NCBI RefSeq assembly: GCF_030010625.1
Contig: NZ_JASCXN010000015.1
Coordinates: 1-64,000 of the forward strand
Reading direction: 5' to 3'
From: Streptomyces sp. CC208A
Lineage (GTDB): Bacteria > Actinomycetota > Actinomycetes > Streptomycetales > Streptomycetaceae
DNA length: 64,000 nt
Of this stretch, positions 23,723-33,792 are shown one piece after another; within the stretch, counting starts at the first letter, position 1; every line of letters starts with the position of its first letter. The translations under genes and the position numbers were made by a program. The notes under the pieces are model-generated. The model saw nothing but the letters and a program-made list of their open reading frames with translations. It made no database searches and had not been told where the DNA came from.

Positions 23723-25441
23723 TCAGAGCGGCGCCTCCCACACCACCGCCGTACCGCCGCCGTCCTCGCCGATCCCCGGCCCGCACCAGCTCGCGCCGCC
23801 GAGCGACTCGGCACGGCGGGCGAGGTTGCGCAGGCCGCTGCGCCGGCCGCCCTCCGGGAGGCCGACGCCGTCGTCCGCGACCGTGAGCCGCACCCCGGGC
23901 GAACCGTCCGGCAGGGTCGCGGTCGCGTCGACGACGACCTCGATCCTGCCCGCCCCGGCGTGCCGGAAGGCGTTGGACAGCGCCTCGCGGAGCGCGGCGA
24001 TCAGGTTCTTGCCGGTCAGCTCGCCGACGGTGGTGTCGATCGCGCCGAGGAAGCGGTGCGCGGGCTTGAAGCCCAGCGGCACCGCCGCCATGTTGATCTC
24101 CCGCAGAACCCGGGTGCGCAGCCCCGACGGGGCCTCCGTGGGGCCCTGCTGGAGCGCGAAGATCGCCGTACGGATCTCCTGGATGGTCACGTCCAGCTCG
24201 TCCACGGCCTTGCCGACGCCCTCGTGGACAGCGGGCACGACCGCCTTCCGCTGGGCGCTCTCCAGCATCATCCCGGTGGCGAAGAGCCGCTGGATGACGA
24301 GGTCGTGCAGGTCGCGGGCGATCCGGTCGCGGTCCTCGAAGACCGCGAGCCGCTCCCGGTCGCGCTGCGCCTCGGCCATCATCAGCGCGAGCGCGGCCTG
24401 CGAGGCGAACTGGGTGGCGAGGGTCCGCTCGGCCTCCGTGAAGGGGCGGGCGTCCCGGGCGCGGGGCATCGCGAGCGCGCCCAGGACCCGGCCGCCGCTC
24501 TGCAGCGGCAGCAGCATGATCGGCCCGTAGACGGAGGTCAGCCGGCTGATCATGCGCGGATCGGCGGAGGCGTCCGGGGAGAAGACCGCCTCGCCGTCCA
24601 GGAGCAGCTCCACGACCGGGCTCTCCGGCGGGAGCACCACGCCGAGGGCCTTGGTGGGGCGGGCCGAGGAGACCGCGACGATCTCCAGACCGCCCTCCTC
24701 GGCCGGCAGCAGCACGATCCCGGCGTCCGCGTCGGCGAGCCTGCGGGCCTGCTCGGCGACGACGGTGAGGGCGTCGTCGGCGTCGCCGCCGGAGAGCAGG
24801 GCGGTGGTGACGGCGACCGAGCCGTCGATCCACCGCTCGCGCCGGCACGCCGCCTCGTAGAGCCGGGCGTTGCCGATGGCGATGCCGGCCTCGGTGGCGA
24901 GGACCCGGACCATGTGCTCGTCGTGGTCGTCGAACTCCTCGCCGCCCCGCTTCTCCGCGAGGTAGAGGTTGCCGAAGATCTCGCCCTGGACACGGATGGG
25001 GACGCCGAGGAAGGTCCGCATCTCCGGATGGCCCGGCGGGAAGCCGCCGGAGCGCGGGTCGGTGGTGAGGTCGGCGAGCCGGATCGTCCGCGGCTCGCGG
25101 ACGATCGCGCCGAGCAGCCCGGCGTGCCCGTCGGGCCGGTGCCCGATGCGCCGGGCCATGTCCTCGCCGACGCCGTACGTGACGAAGTCGGAGAGGCCCT
25201 CGCCGGCCTCGTCGACGACCCCGATGGCCGCGTAGCGGGCGCCGGAGAGCTCCGCGGCGGTCTCGCAGATCCGGTCGAGGGTGGTGTGGAGTTCGAGGCC
25301 GCTGCCCACCGACCGCATGGCTTCGAGCAGCTGCGGCACCCGGGCGGTCAGCTCCGTGGACAGCCCCTGGAGGCTCCGGGTGGCCTCCGTGGCGGTCACC
25401 AGGGGGTCGTCCGGCGAGGCGGGCGTGGCGGCGGCGGTCAT
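23723..25441 (-). CDS. GAF-domain sensor histidine kinase
   Basis: 572 residues. Two GAF domains (about 50-200 and 215-365), then a HisKA_3 dimerisation domain with DRIARDLHDLVIQRLF (phospho-acceptor His near 375) and a HATPase domain with the N-box EALSNAFRHAG and DDGVGLPEGG. No membrane segment, so it is cytosolic. This is the DevS/DosS-like class. GAF domains of that class can bind haem or redox ligands, and the location directly downstream of cydDC-cydB-cydA suggests sensing of oxygen, NO or redox state. No response regulator gene is adjacent. Start ATG 25441 lies ten bases after the end of cydDC. Confidence 0.88.
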   Translation of the reverse strand: MTAAATPASPDDPLVTATEATRSLQGLSTELTARVPQLLEAMRSVGSGLELHTTLDRICETAAELSGARYAAIGVVDEAGEGLSDFVTYGVGEDMARRIGHRPDGHAGLLGAIVREPRTIRLADLTTDPRSGGFPPGHPEMRTFLGVPIRVQGEIFGNLYLAEKRGGEEFDDHDEHMVRVLATEAGIAIGNARLYEAACRRERWIDGSVAVTTALLSGGDADDALTVVAEQARRLADADAGIVLLPAEEGGLEIVAVSSARPTKALGVVLPPESPVVELLLDGEAVFSPDASADPRMISRLTSVYGPIMLLPLQSGGRVLGALAMPRARDARPFTEAERTLATQFASQAALALMMAEAQRDRERLAVFEDRDRIARDLHDLVIQRLFATGMMLESAQRKAVVPAVHEGVGKAVDELDVTIQEIRTAIFALQQGPTEAPSGLRTRVLREINMAAVPLGFKPAHRFLGAIDTTVGELTGKNLIAALREALSNAFRHAGAGRIEVVVDATATLPDGSPGVRLTVADDGVGLPEGGRRSGLRNLARRAESLGGASWCGPGIGEDGGGTAVVWEAPL

Positions 25442-25450
25442 GGACCGAGC

Positions 25451-28400
25451 CTAGTTAGTCCCCTTTTGGGAGAAAAGCCGAACGGTCGCGGAGACGGGGG
25501 CGGGGCGGTCGAGGAGAGAGACGGCCCTGCCGAGGAGAAGATCGGCCGCCCGCTCCTGCTCCAGCATCCGGCGCAGCGGCCCGTCCTCGGCGGCGAGCTC
25601 CGCGTACGGTCCGCGCTGCACCGTCCGGCCGCCGTCCAGGACCACCACCTCGTCGACCGCGTCGAGTCCGCGCAGCCGGTGGGTGACGAGGACGGTGGTA
25701 CGGCCCTCGGTGGCGCGCAGCAGGTCGTCGGTGAGCGCGTCGGCGGTGGCCAGGTCCAGGTGCTCGGCCGGCTCGTCGAGGACGAGGACCGGGAAGTCGG
25801 CGAGGAGCGCGCGGGCCAGCGCGAGCCGCTGCCGCTGGCCGCCGGAGAGCTTCGAGCCGTGCTCGCCCACCAGGGTGTCGAGCCCCTCGGGCAGGCCGTC
25901 CACCCAGTCGAGGAGCCGGGCCCGGCGCAGCGCCTCCCGCAGCTCCTGGTCGCTCGCGCCGGTACGGGCGAGCCGCAGGTTCTCCCGTACGGAGCTGTCG
26001 AAGAGGTGCGCGTCCTGCGCGCAGAGCCCGACGAAGCGGCGTACGTCGTCGCCATCGAGCTCCCGCGCGTCCACCCCGCCGAGCCGGTACGTGCCGGACT
26101 CCGCGTCCAGGAACCGCAGCAGCACCTGCGCGAGCGTCGTCTTGCCCGAACCGGAGGCGCCGACGACGGCGACCCGCCGCCCGGCCTCCAGGGTGAGCGC
26201 GAACCCGTCGAGCGCGGGCCGCTCCTGCCCGGCGTACCGCGCCCCCACCCCCGCGAGTTCCAGCGGGAACGGGCTCGCCGGGGGAGCGGCGGGCGTCTCC
26301 GGCTCGTGTACGGGGACGGGCGCGTCCAGCACCTCGAAGACCCGCTCGGCGCTGTGCCTGGCCCGCTGCCGGTACTGCACGGCGAGCGGCAGGCCCGTGA
26401 CGGCCTCGAAGGCGGCGAGCGGGGTGAGCACGACGACCGCGAGGGCGACCCCGTCGAGCCGGCCGTCCCGGACGGCCTGGACGCCGACGAGGGCCGCGGC
26501 CGCCACCGTCAGGCCGCACACCACGGCCGAGAGCCCGGCGCCGAGCGCGGTCGCGGCGGACTGCCGGGAGGCGATGCCGGTGAGGGTGCGGTCGGCGGCC
26601 CGCGCCCGGTCGAGCCGGTCCCGCAGTGCCCCGGCCACGGTCAGCTCGGCGCAGCCGCGCAGCGGATCGGCCACGGCGGTCGCGAGTGCCCCGCGCGCCG
26701 GGGCGAGCCGCCGCTCGGCCCGGCGGGCCAGGGCGCCGCCGAGCGGCGGCACGAGCACGCCCGCGACGAGCAGGCCCACCGCGAGCACGGCGCCCGCCTC
26801 GGGCAGCACCCAGGCGGTGAAGCCGACCGCCCCGAGCCCCACGACGAGCGCGGCACCGGCCGGCAGCAGCCAGCGCAGCCAGTAGTCCTGGAGGGCGTCG
26901 ACGTCCTGGACGAGCCGGGAGAGCAGGTCGCCGCGCCGGGTGCGGCGCAGCCCGGCGGGCGCGATCCGCTCAAGGCGTCGGTAGACGGAGACCCGCAGCT
27001 CGGCGAGGATCCGCAGCGCGGCGTCGTGCGAGACGAGCCGCTCGGCGTACCGGAAGACGGCCCGCCCGATCCCGAAGGCCCGGGTGGCGGTGACGGCGAC
27101 CATCAGATGCAGCACGGGCGGCTGCTCCGAAGCCCGGGAGATGAGCCACCCGGAAACGGCCATGAGCCCCACGGCCGACCCGAGCGCCAGACTCCCCAGC
27201 CCCAACGCGAGCCCCATCCGCCCCTTGAGCGCCCCGGCAGCCCCCCGAACCCGGGCGAGCACCCCGCCGACGCCCGCGGTTCCGGGTGTGGGCAGGCGTT
27301 CCGCGAGGGCCGGAACCGGTGGGCACACCTCCACGACGGACCCGTCGCCGACCACCGGGCCCGCACCCGCGACGGCCCCGCCCACCGCCACGGCCGACAC
27401 CGCGCCCCCGATCGTCACCACCCGATCCGCCACAGCCAACAACGCCGGCCGATGCACGACCAACAGCACCGTCCGCCCGACGGACAGCCTCCGCACCGCC
27501 TCGACGACCCCCGCCTCCGTCTCCCCGTCCAGCGCCGCCGTCGGCTCGTCGAGCAGCAGCAACGGCCGGTCCGCGAGAAACGCCCGCGCGAGCGCGAGCC
27601 GCTGCCGCTGACCGGCCGAGAGTCCGGCCCCGTCCTCCCCGAGCACGGTCGCGGCACCCTCGGGAAGCCCGTCCACGAAGGAGTCCGCCCCGGCGTCCCG
27701 CAGCGCCGCCCGCACCTCCGCGTCCGTGGCCTCCGGCCGGGCGAGCCGTACGTTCTCGGCGATGGTCCCGGCGAAGAGGTACGGCCGCTGCGGCACCCAC
27801 GCGATCCGCGACCGCCAGGCGTCCGCGTCAAGCTCCGCGAGGTCCACTCCCCCGATGCGTACGGCTCCGCCCTCCTCCGGCTCCGTGAAGCCGAGGACGA
27901 CATCGAGCAGGGTCGACTTCCCTGCCCCGCTCGGCCCGACGAGGGCCACCGTCTCCCCCGGCTCGACGGTGAGGCTCGCCGCGTCCAACGAGGGCTCCGC
28001 GCGCCCCGGGTGGCGGACCGTCACCCGGTCGAGGTCGATCCGGAGCGTCTCCGGCACCGCCCGTGTACCGCCGCCCCGCACCGGCGTCCCGAGCACGTCG
28101 AAGATCTCCTCGGCCGCCGCGAGCCCCTCCGCCGCCGCGTGGAACTGCGCGCCGACCTGGCGCAGCGGCAGATACGCCTCGGGGGCGAGGACCAGGATGA
28201 CGAGCCCGGTGTAGAGGTCGAGGGTGCCGTGGACGAGCCGCATGCCGATGGTGACGGCGACGAGCGCCACCGAGAGCGTGGAGAGCAGTTCCAGGGCGAA
28301 GGAGGACAGGAAGGCGATCCGCAGGGTGCGCATGGTCGCCCGCCGGTAGTCGGCGGTGATGGCGCGGATCGAGGCGGCCTGGGCCTTGGCCCGGCCGAAG

Positions 28401-29044
28401 ACCTTGAGGGTGGGCAGTCCGGCGACGACGTCGAGGAAGTGGCCGGAGAGCCGGGAGAGCAGCTTCCACTGCCGGTCCATCCGGGCCTGGGTGTACCAGC
28501 CGATCAGGACCATGAAGACCGGGATGAGCGGCAGGGTGACGACGATGATCGCGGCCGAGACCCAGTCCTCGGTGACGATCCGCGCGAGGACCGCGGCCGG
28601 GACGACGACCGCCAGGCCGAGCTGGGGCAGGTAGCGGGCGAAGTAGTCGTCGAGCGCGTCCACGCCCCGGGTGGCGAGGGCGATGAGCGAGCCGGTCCGC
28701 TGGCCGCCGAGCCAGCCCGGTCCGAGGGCGGTGGCCCGTTCCAGGAGCCGGCCGCGCAGTTCGGACTTGACCGCCGCGCTCGCCCGGTGGGCGGCGAGCT
28801 CGGTCAGCCAGGAGACGAGGCCCCGCGCCACCGCGACCCCCGCGAGCAGCAGCAGGGGAGTGGTCAGTCCGGAGACCGACAGGCCCTTCTGGAAGGCCCC
28901 CACCACGATCTCGGCGATGAGCATCGCCTGGGCGACGACCAGCGCCGCCCCGGCCAGGCCGAGCACGACGACCGCGACGAGGAAGAAGCGGGTCGCCCGG
29001 GCGTACCGGAGCAGACGCGGGTCGATCGGTTTCACGTGAAACAT
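25451..29044 (-). CDS. cydDC: Fused CydD-CydC ABC transporter for cytochrome bd assembly
   Basis: 1197 residues, two full ABC-exporter halves in one chain, as in streptomycetes (separate cydD and cydC in E. coli). First half: about six membrane helices, then Walker A GPSGAGKST, signature LSAGQRQR, Walker B LLLLDEPTAALD. Second half: helices, then GASGSGKTT, LSGGQRQR, LVLDEPAEHLD. CydDC exports cysteine/glutathione to the outside, needed for haem loading of cytochrome bd. The ATG and codons 2-5 (FHVK) are formed by a parS site (29028-29043). SD is AGAGGGG. It follows cydB by 52 bp and belongs to the cydABCD operon. Confidence 0.95.
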   Translation of the reverse strand: MFHVKPIDPRLLRYARATRFFLVAVVVLGLAGAALVVAQAMLIAEIVVGAFQKGLSVSGLTTPLLLLAGVAVARGLVSWLTELAAHRASAAVKSELRGRLLERATALGPGWLGGQRTGSLIALATRGVDALDDYFARYLPQLGLAVVVPAAVLARIVTEDWVSAAIIVVTLPLIPVFMVLIGWYTQARMDRQWKLLSRLSGHFLDVVAGLPTLKVFGRAKAQAASIRAITADYRRATMRTLRIAFLSSFALELLSTLSVALVAVTIGMRLVHGTLDLYTGLVILVLAPEAYLPLRQVGAQFHAAAEGLAAAEEIFDVLGTPVRGGGTRAVPETLRIDLDRVTVRHPGRAEPSLDAASLTVEPGETVALVGPSGAGKSTLLDVVLGFTEPEEGGAVRIGGVDLAELDADAWRSRIAWVPQRPYLFAGTIAENVRLARPEATDAEVRAALRDAGADSFVDGLPEGAATVLGEDGAGLSAGQRQRLALARAFLADRPLLLLDEPTAALDGETEAGVVEAVRRLSVGRTVLLVVHRPALLAVADRVVTIGGAVSAVAVGGAVAGAGPVVGDGSVVEVCPPVPALAERLPTPGTAGVGGVLARVRGAAGALKGRMGLALGLGSLALGSAVGLMAVSGWLISRASEQPPVLHLMVAVTATRAFGIGRAVFRYAERLVSHDAALRILAELRVSVYRRLERIAPAGLRRTRRGDLLSRLVQDVDALQDYWLRWLLPAGAALVVGLGAVGFTAWVLPEAGAVLAVGLLVAGVLVPPLGGALARRAERRLAPARGALATAVADPLRGCAELTVAGALRDRLDRARAADRTLTGIASRQSAATALGAGLSAVVCGLTVAAAALVGVQAVRDGRLDGVALAVVVLTPLAAFEAVTGLPLAVQYRQRARHSAERVFEVLDAPVPVHEPETPAAPPASPFPLELAGVGARYAGQERPALDGFALTLEAGRRVAVVGASGSGKTTLAQVLLRFLDAESGTYRLGGVDARELDGDDVRRFVGLCAQDAHLFDSSVRENLRLARTGASDQELREALRRARLLDWVDGLPEGLDTLVGEHGSKLSGGQRQRLALARALLADFPVLVLDEPAEHLDLATADALTDDLLRATEGRTTVLVTHRLRGLDAVDEVVVLDGGRTVQRGPYAELAAEDGPLRRMLEQERAADLLLGRAVSLLDRPAPVSATVRLFSQKGTN
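29028..29043. promoter_or_regulatory. parS centromere site inside the first codons of cydDC
   Basis: GGTTTCACGTGAAACA, one base off the consensus TGTTTCACGTGAAACA. ParB binds these sites and ParA/ParB pull the origin region during sporulation; in Streptomyces they cluster around oriC. This copy lies within the cydDC start region rather than between genes. Confidence 0.85.
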
Positions 29045-29096
29045 GCCCCTCTGTGAGACAGGACCCTCGGTGAGAGGCCCCTTCTGGAGGAAGGTC

Positions 29097-30098
<1,002 letters not shown>

Positions 30099-30116
30099 GC
30101 CTCGATCTCCTGAGCC

Positions 30117-31634
30117 TCAGTACGAGAAGGCCATGGGCCGGTCGGCGTCGCGGGTGTCCCCGCCGATCCTGGTGGGCGGGTTGAGGTCGTCCTCGGTGAG
30201 CTCGGGCGGTCCGGCCTTCACGTACTTCACGAGGAGCTTGACCTCGATGACGGCGAGGATCGCGTAGAGGGTGGTGAAGACGATCATCGAGGTGAGCACC
30301 TCGCCCTGGGAGACGCCGGGGGAGACGGCTGCGCTGGTGCGCATCACGCCGTAGACGACCCAGGGCTGACGGCCCATCTCGGTGAAGATCCAGCCCCAGG
30401 AGTTGGCGATCAGCGGGAACGCCATGGTCCAGAGGGCGATGATCCAGTACCACTTGCCGAGCTTCGGACTGAGCGCCTTGTTCCTGAAGAGGACGAGGTT
30501 CGGCACCTCGTCCTCACCGGTCCTCAGCCCGGGGGCGAGCAGGAACTTCTTGCGGGTCAGCCAGAGTCCGACGACGCCGACGGCGAGCGAGGCCATGCCG
30601 AAGCCGATCATCCAGCGGAAGCCCCAGTAGGCGACGGGGATGTTGGGCCGGTAGTCGCCGGGACCGTACTTCTCCTGCTCGGCCTTGTTGACGTCGTTGA
30701 TGCCGGGGACGTACGAGTCGAAGTCGCCGTTGGCGAGGTAGGACAGTATCCCGGGGATCTCGACGGCGACCTTGTTGTGGCCCTTCTCGACGTCCCCGTA
30801 GGCGAAGATCGAGAAGGGGGCGGGCGACTCGCCGTCCCACAGCGCCTCGGCGGCGGCCATCTTCATCGGCTGCTGCTTGAACATGACCTTGCCGAGCACG
30901 TCGCCGCTGACGGCGGTGCCGAGGCCGGCGATGATCAGGGTGATCAGTCCGAGTCGCAGCGAGGTCCGCATGACGGGGACGTGCCGCTTGCGCGCCAGGT
31001 GGAAGGCGGAGATGCCGACCATGAAGGCGCCGCCGACGAGGAAGGCCGCCGTCATGGTGTGGAAGAACTGGGTCAGCGCGGTGTTCTGGGTGAGCACCGC
31101 CCAGAAGTCGGTGAGCTCGGCGCGGGGGCCCTGGCCCCGGTCCTCGTTGATCCGGTAGCCGACCGGGTGCTGCATCCAGGAGTTGGCGGCCAGGATGAAG
31201 TACGCGGAGAGGATGGTGCCGATCGACACCATCCAGATGCAGGCGAGGTGGATCTTCTTCGGCAGCTTGTCCCAGCCGAAGATCCACAGGCCGATGAAGG
31301 TGGACTCGAAGAAGAAGGCGATGAGCGCCTCGAAGGCGAGCGGGGCGCCGAAGATGTCACCGACGAAGCGCGAGTAGTCCGACCAGTTCATGCCGAACTG
31401 GAACTCCTGCACGATGCCGGTGACGACGCCCATCGCGATGTTGATGAGGAAGAGCTTCCCCCAGAACTTCGTCGCCCGGAGGTACTTCTCGTTCCCGGTG
31501 CGGACCCAGGCGGTCTGGAGACCGGCGGTGAGCGCGGCGAGGGAGATCGTCAGGGGGACGAAGAGAAAGTGGTAGACGGTGGTGATGCCGAACTGCCAGC
31601 GCGCCAGAGTCTCCGGCGCCAGAGCCAGGTCCAC
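30117..31634 (-). CDS. cydA: Cytochrome bd oxidase subunit I
   Basis: 505 residues, GTG start behind AAGGAG. RWQFGITTVYHFLFVPL carries the haem-ligand His (H22, equivalent to E. coli H19); GRQPWVV is the conserved quinol-side motif; WGFRWMIGFGM is the family signature following a short Q-loop. The oxidase reduces O2 to water using menaquinol at low oxygen. First gene of the cydABCD operon, with a near-perfect Rex operator about 85 bp upstream, so it should be induced when NADH/NAD+ rises. Confidence 0.95.
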   Translation of the reverse strand: MDLALAPETLARWQFGITTVYHFLFVPLTISLAALTAGLQTAWVRTGNEKYLRATKFWGKLFLINIAMGVVTGIVQEFQFGMNWSDYSRFVGDIFGAPLAFEALIAFFFESTFIGLWIFGWDKLPKKIHLACIWMVSIGTILSAYFILAANSWMQHPVGYRINEDRGQGPRAELTDFWAVLTQNTALTQFFHTMTAAFLVGGAFMVGISAFHLARKRHVPVMRTSLRLGLITLIIAGLGTAVSGDVLGKVMFKQQPMKMAAAEALWDGESPAPFSIFAYGDVEKGHNKVAVEIPGILSYLANGDFDSYVPGINDVNKAEQEKYGPGDYRPNIPVAYWGFRWMIGFGMASLAVGVVGLWLTRKKFLLAPGLRTGEDEVPNLVLFRNKALSPKLGKWYWIIALWTMAFPLIANSWGWIFTEMGRQPWVVYGVMRTSAAVSPGVSQGEVLTSMIVFTTLYAILAVIEVKLLVKYVKAGPPELTEDDLNPPTRIGGDTRDADRPMAFSY

Positions 31635-31715
31635 GTCTTCTCCTTACATCGCCGTGGTGACATCGGCAGTGTGCCCCCTCGAAACCGCCCTTTACGGGAG
31701 GAACAGGGACACGCT

Positions 31716-31731
31716 TGTGAACGCGTTCACA
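31716..31731. promoter_or_regulatory. Rex operator (ROP) upstream of cydA
   Basis: TGTGAACGCGTTCACA is a perfect palindrome matching the streptomycete Rex consensus; Rex is known to repress cydABCD until NADH accumulates. It overlaps a longer inverted repeat, GCTTGTGAA (31713-31721) with TTCACAAGC (31732-31740), which may offer a second binding register. Confidence 0.9.
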
Positions 31732-31834
31732 TTCACAAGCATTATGACTCATACGAAATCCGCACTGGAGGCCGGGGGGCTGTACCGAAGGTCACACCTT
31801 CCCTGGACCTTCAACATATTGTTGAATCCGAGGC

Positions 31835-32236
31835 ATGACTCTTCGGATACGCCTCTCCTGGCCGGCCGGACACATCACGGCCACCCTCGACGAGACCCCC
31901 ACGAGCACGGCGCTCATGGGGGTCCTGCCGATCGTCTCCACCGCCCGCACCTGGGGCGAGGAGGTCTACTTCGACACTCCGGTCTCCGTCCCGCGCGAGG
32001 ACGGGGCGCGCCAGGTCGTCGCCCCCGGCACGGTCGCCTTCTGGACCGACGGCGACGCCCTCGCCCTCCCCTACGGGCCGACCCCGATCTCACGGGCGTG
32101 GGGGTCCCCCCGGACGGAGTCTGGGGGAGAGTGCAGGCTGGCGAGCCCGTGCAACCTGCTGGGCTCGCTCGACGACGACCCGCGGATCCTGGCCACCGTC
32201 CGCGACGGCGACCCGATCCGCGTGGAACGCGCCTGA
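31835..32236 (+). CDS. Cyclophilin-like-fold protein (DUF369 type) with an in-frame repeat insertion
   Basis: 133 residues. MTLRIRLSWPAGHITATLDE, VSTARTWGEEVYFDTPVSV, PGTVAFWTDGDALALPYGPT and CRLASPCNLLG follow the family pattern for the small cyclophilin-like proteins of Archaea and actinomycetes; their biochemical role is unknown. Between YGPTPIS and GGECRLASP there is an extra RAWGSPRTES segment encoded by a palindromic repeat (32094-32131). The insertion keeps the frame, and the conserved C-terminal part is intact, so the product may still fold. Divergent from cydA. Confidence 0.8.
   Translation: MTLRIRLSWPAGHITATLDETPTSTALMGVLPIVSTARTWGEEVYFDTPVSVPREDGARQVVAPGTVAFWTDGDALALPYGPTPISRAWGSPRTESGGECRLASPCNLLGSLDDDPRILATVRDGDPIRVERA
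32094..32131. repeat. Palindromic interspersed repeat inserted in a coding sequence
   Basis: GGGGGTCCCCCCGGACGGAG followed by TCTGGGGGAG forms an imperfect hairpin. I recall this sequence as a frequent dispersed repeat in Streptomyces genomes, often translated as GSPRTESGG. Here it lies inside the cyclophilin-like gene. Confidence 0.75.
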
Positions 32237-32237
32237 G

Positions 32238-32260
32238 GACAAGGCCTCCCCGGCCTTGTC
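32238..32260. terminator. Hairpin between convergent genes
   Basis: GACAAGGCC (32238-32246), five-base loop, GGCCTTGTC (32252-32260). It lies two bases past the cyclophilin-like stop and before the hisC-like stop, so it can terminate both. Confidence 0.75.
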
Positions 32261-32279
32261 GGGCCTCTTGAAGCCCTGG

Positions 32280-33377
32280 TCAGACCCCCTGGCGGAAGCT
32301 CTCCGCCACCTTCAGGAACAGGTCGTTCGCCTCGGTCTCGCCGATCGTGACGCGCACGCCCTCCCCCGCGAACGGCCGCACCACCACGCCGTGCCGCTCG
32401 CACTCCGCCGCGAAGTCCACGGTCCGCTCGCCGAGCCGCAGCCAGACGAAGTTCGCCTGGGCGTCCGGCACGGTCCAGCCCTGGGCCACGAGCCCCGCGT
32501 GGACCCGCTCGCGCTCCGCCACCAGCGAGCCGACCCGCCCGAGCAGTTCGTCCTCGGCGCGCAGCGAGGCCACCGCCGCGTCCTGCGCCAGCTGGCTCAC
32601 GCCGAACGGCACCGCCGTCTTGCGCAGCGCCGCCGCCACCGGCTCGTGGGCGATCGCGAAGCCGACCCGCAGCCCCGCCAGGCCGTACGCCTTGGAGAAG
32701 GTGCGGAGCACCGCCACGTTCGGCCGGTCGCGGTAGAGCTCGATGCCGTCCGGGATGTCGGCGTCGCGGACGAACTCCTTGTACGCCTCGTCGATCACCA
32801 CCAGGACGTCGGAGGGCACCCGGTCGAGGAAGCGCTCCAGCTCGGCCCGGCGCACCGCGGTGCCCGTCGGGTTGTTGGGGTTGCAGACGAAGATCAGCCG
32901 GGTCCGGTCGGTGATCGCCGCCGCCATCGCGTCGAGGTCGTGCACCTCGCCGTCGGTCAGCGGCACCCGCACCGAGGTGGCCCCGCTGATCTGGGTGATG
33001 ATCGGGTACGCCTCGAAGGAGCGCCAGGCGTAGATCACCTCGTCGCCCGGGCCCGAGGTCGCCTGGAGCAGCGACTGGGCGACGCCGACCGAGCCGGTGC
33101 CGGTGGCGATGTGGGAGACCGGGACGCCGAAGCGCGCGGCCAGCTCCTCCGACAGGGCGGTGCAGGCCATGTCCGGGTAGCGGTTGAAACTCGCGGCGGC
33201 GGCCAGCGCGCTCTCCATCACGCCCGGCAGCGGCGGGTAGGGGTTCTCGTTGGAGGACAGCTTGAAGGCGACCGGGCCGCCCGAGGCGGCCGGCTTGCCC
33301 GGCTTGTAGGTGGGGATGCCGTCCAGCTCGGCGCGCAGCTTCGGGGTGGACGTGCTCGTCCCGCTGGTCTCGCTCAC
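32280..33377 (-). CDS. hisC: PLP aminotransferase, HisC/aromatic (Pat) type
   Basis: 365 residues from GTG 33377, seven bases after AGGAGG; the longer open frame upstream lacks an SD. LSSNENPYPPLPGV, ATGTGSVGVAQ, NPNNPTGTA, VIDEAYKEF and RTFSKAYGLAGLRVGF (PLP Lys in SKAYG) are all in order for fold-type I histidinol-phosphate aminotransferases. The IPTYKPGKPA start is typical of the branch also called phenylalanine aminotransferase (pat) in actinobacteria, so the substrate could be histidinol phosphate or aromatic amino acids. It is outside a his operon, which favours the second reading. Confidence 0.85.
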   Translation of the reverse strand: MSETSGTSTSTPKLRAELDGIPTYKPGKPAASGGPVAFKLSSNENPYPPLPGVMESALAAAASFNRYPDMACTALSEELAARFGVPVSHIATGTGSVGVAQSLLQATSGPGDEVIYAWRSFEAYPIITQISGATSVRVPLTDGEVHDLDAMAAAITDRTRLIFVCNPNNPTGTAVRRAELERFLDRVPSDVLVVIDEAYKEFVRDADIPDGIELYRDRPNVAVLRTFSKAYGLAGLRVGFAIAHEPVAAALRKTAVPFGVSQLAQDAAVASLRAEDELLGRVGSLVAERERVHAGLVAQGWTVPDAQANFVWLRLGERTVDFAAECERHGVVVRPFAGEGVRVTIGETEANDLFLKVAESFRQGV

Positions 33378-33792
33378 AGTGTGGCCTCCTCGACCGTCCG
33401 TACCGCCAATGCTTCTCACTTTATGAGGATTCCCGTCCACTGCGAATGGGCTGTGGACAACAGGGCTGCAACTCTGTGGACGACTCCCGCCGACGGCCCT
33501 CCCCACGGCCCTCCTCGGGCCCTCCGCGAACAGGGGGCGCGCGCATGGGTGGCGTGCGCCGGTGGCGAGCGCCGTGGCGCGCGTCCCCCGTAGAGGTGAG
33601 TTGAGACCGCTTCGAGACCTCGCCCCCTCGCCAGGCCCATCCCTCCCCACGACTCCGACTCACATGCGAAATCAAGCAACTACCTTGGATTTCATGCACA
33701 TTGAGCCCGGTCGGCCATGCAGAAACGTGCCTGTCAATGCCTGCATATGCGACCGTCTCGCCCACCCCGCGTCGCCCTACTATCGGCTCGCC
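33378..33792. other. 415-bp interval, promoters only
   Basis: No gene or structured RNA recognised. It holds the presumed hisC promoter (AGGAGG SD at its left edge) and the promoter of the LacI gene: TACTAT near 33779 lies just before ATG 33793 and no SD is present, suggesting a leaderless mRNA. An 8-bp palindrome GCATATGC at about 33744 could be an operator. Confidence 0.4.

Noticed and set aside
23960..29056. A 1698-residue open frame on the plus strand
   Set aside because: It runs antisense through the histidine kinase and cydDC. It has no SD and no motif; it arises from the high-G+C third positions of the real genes.
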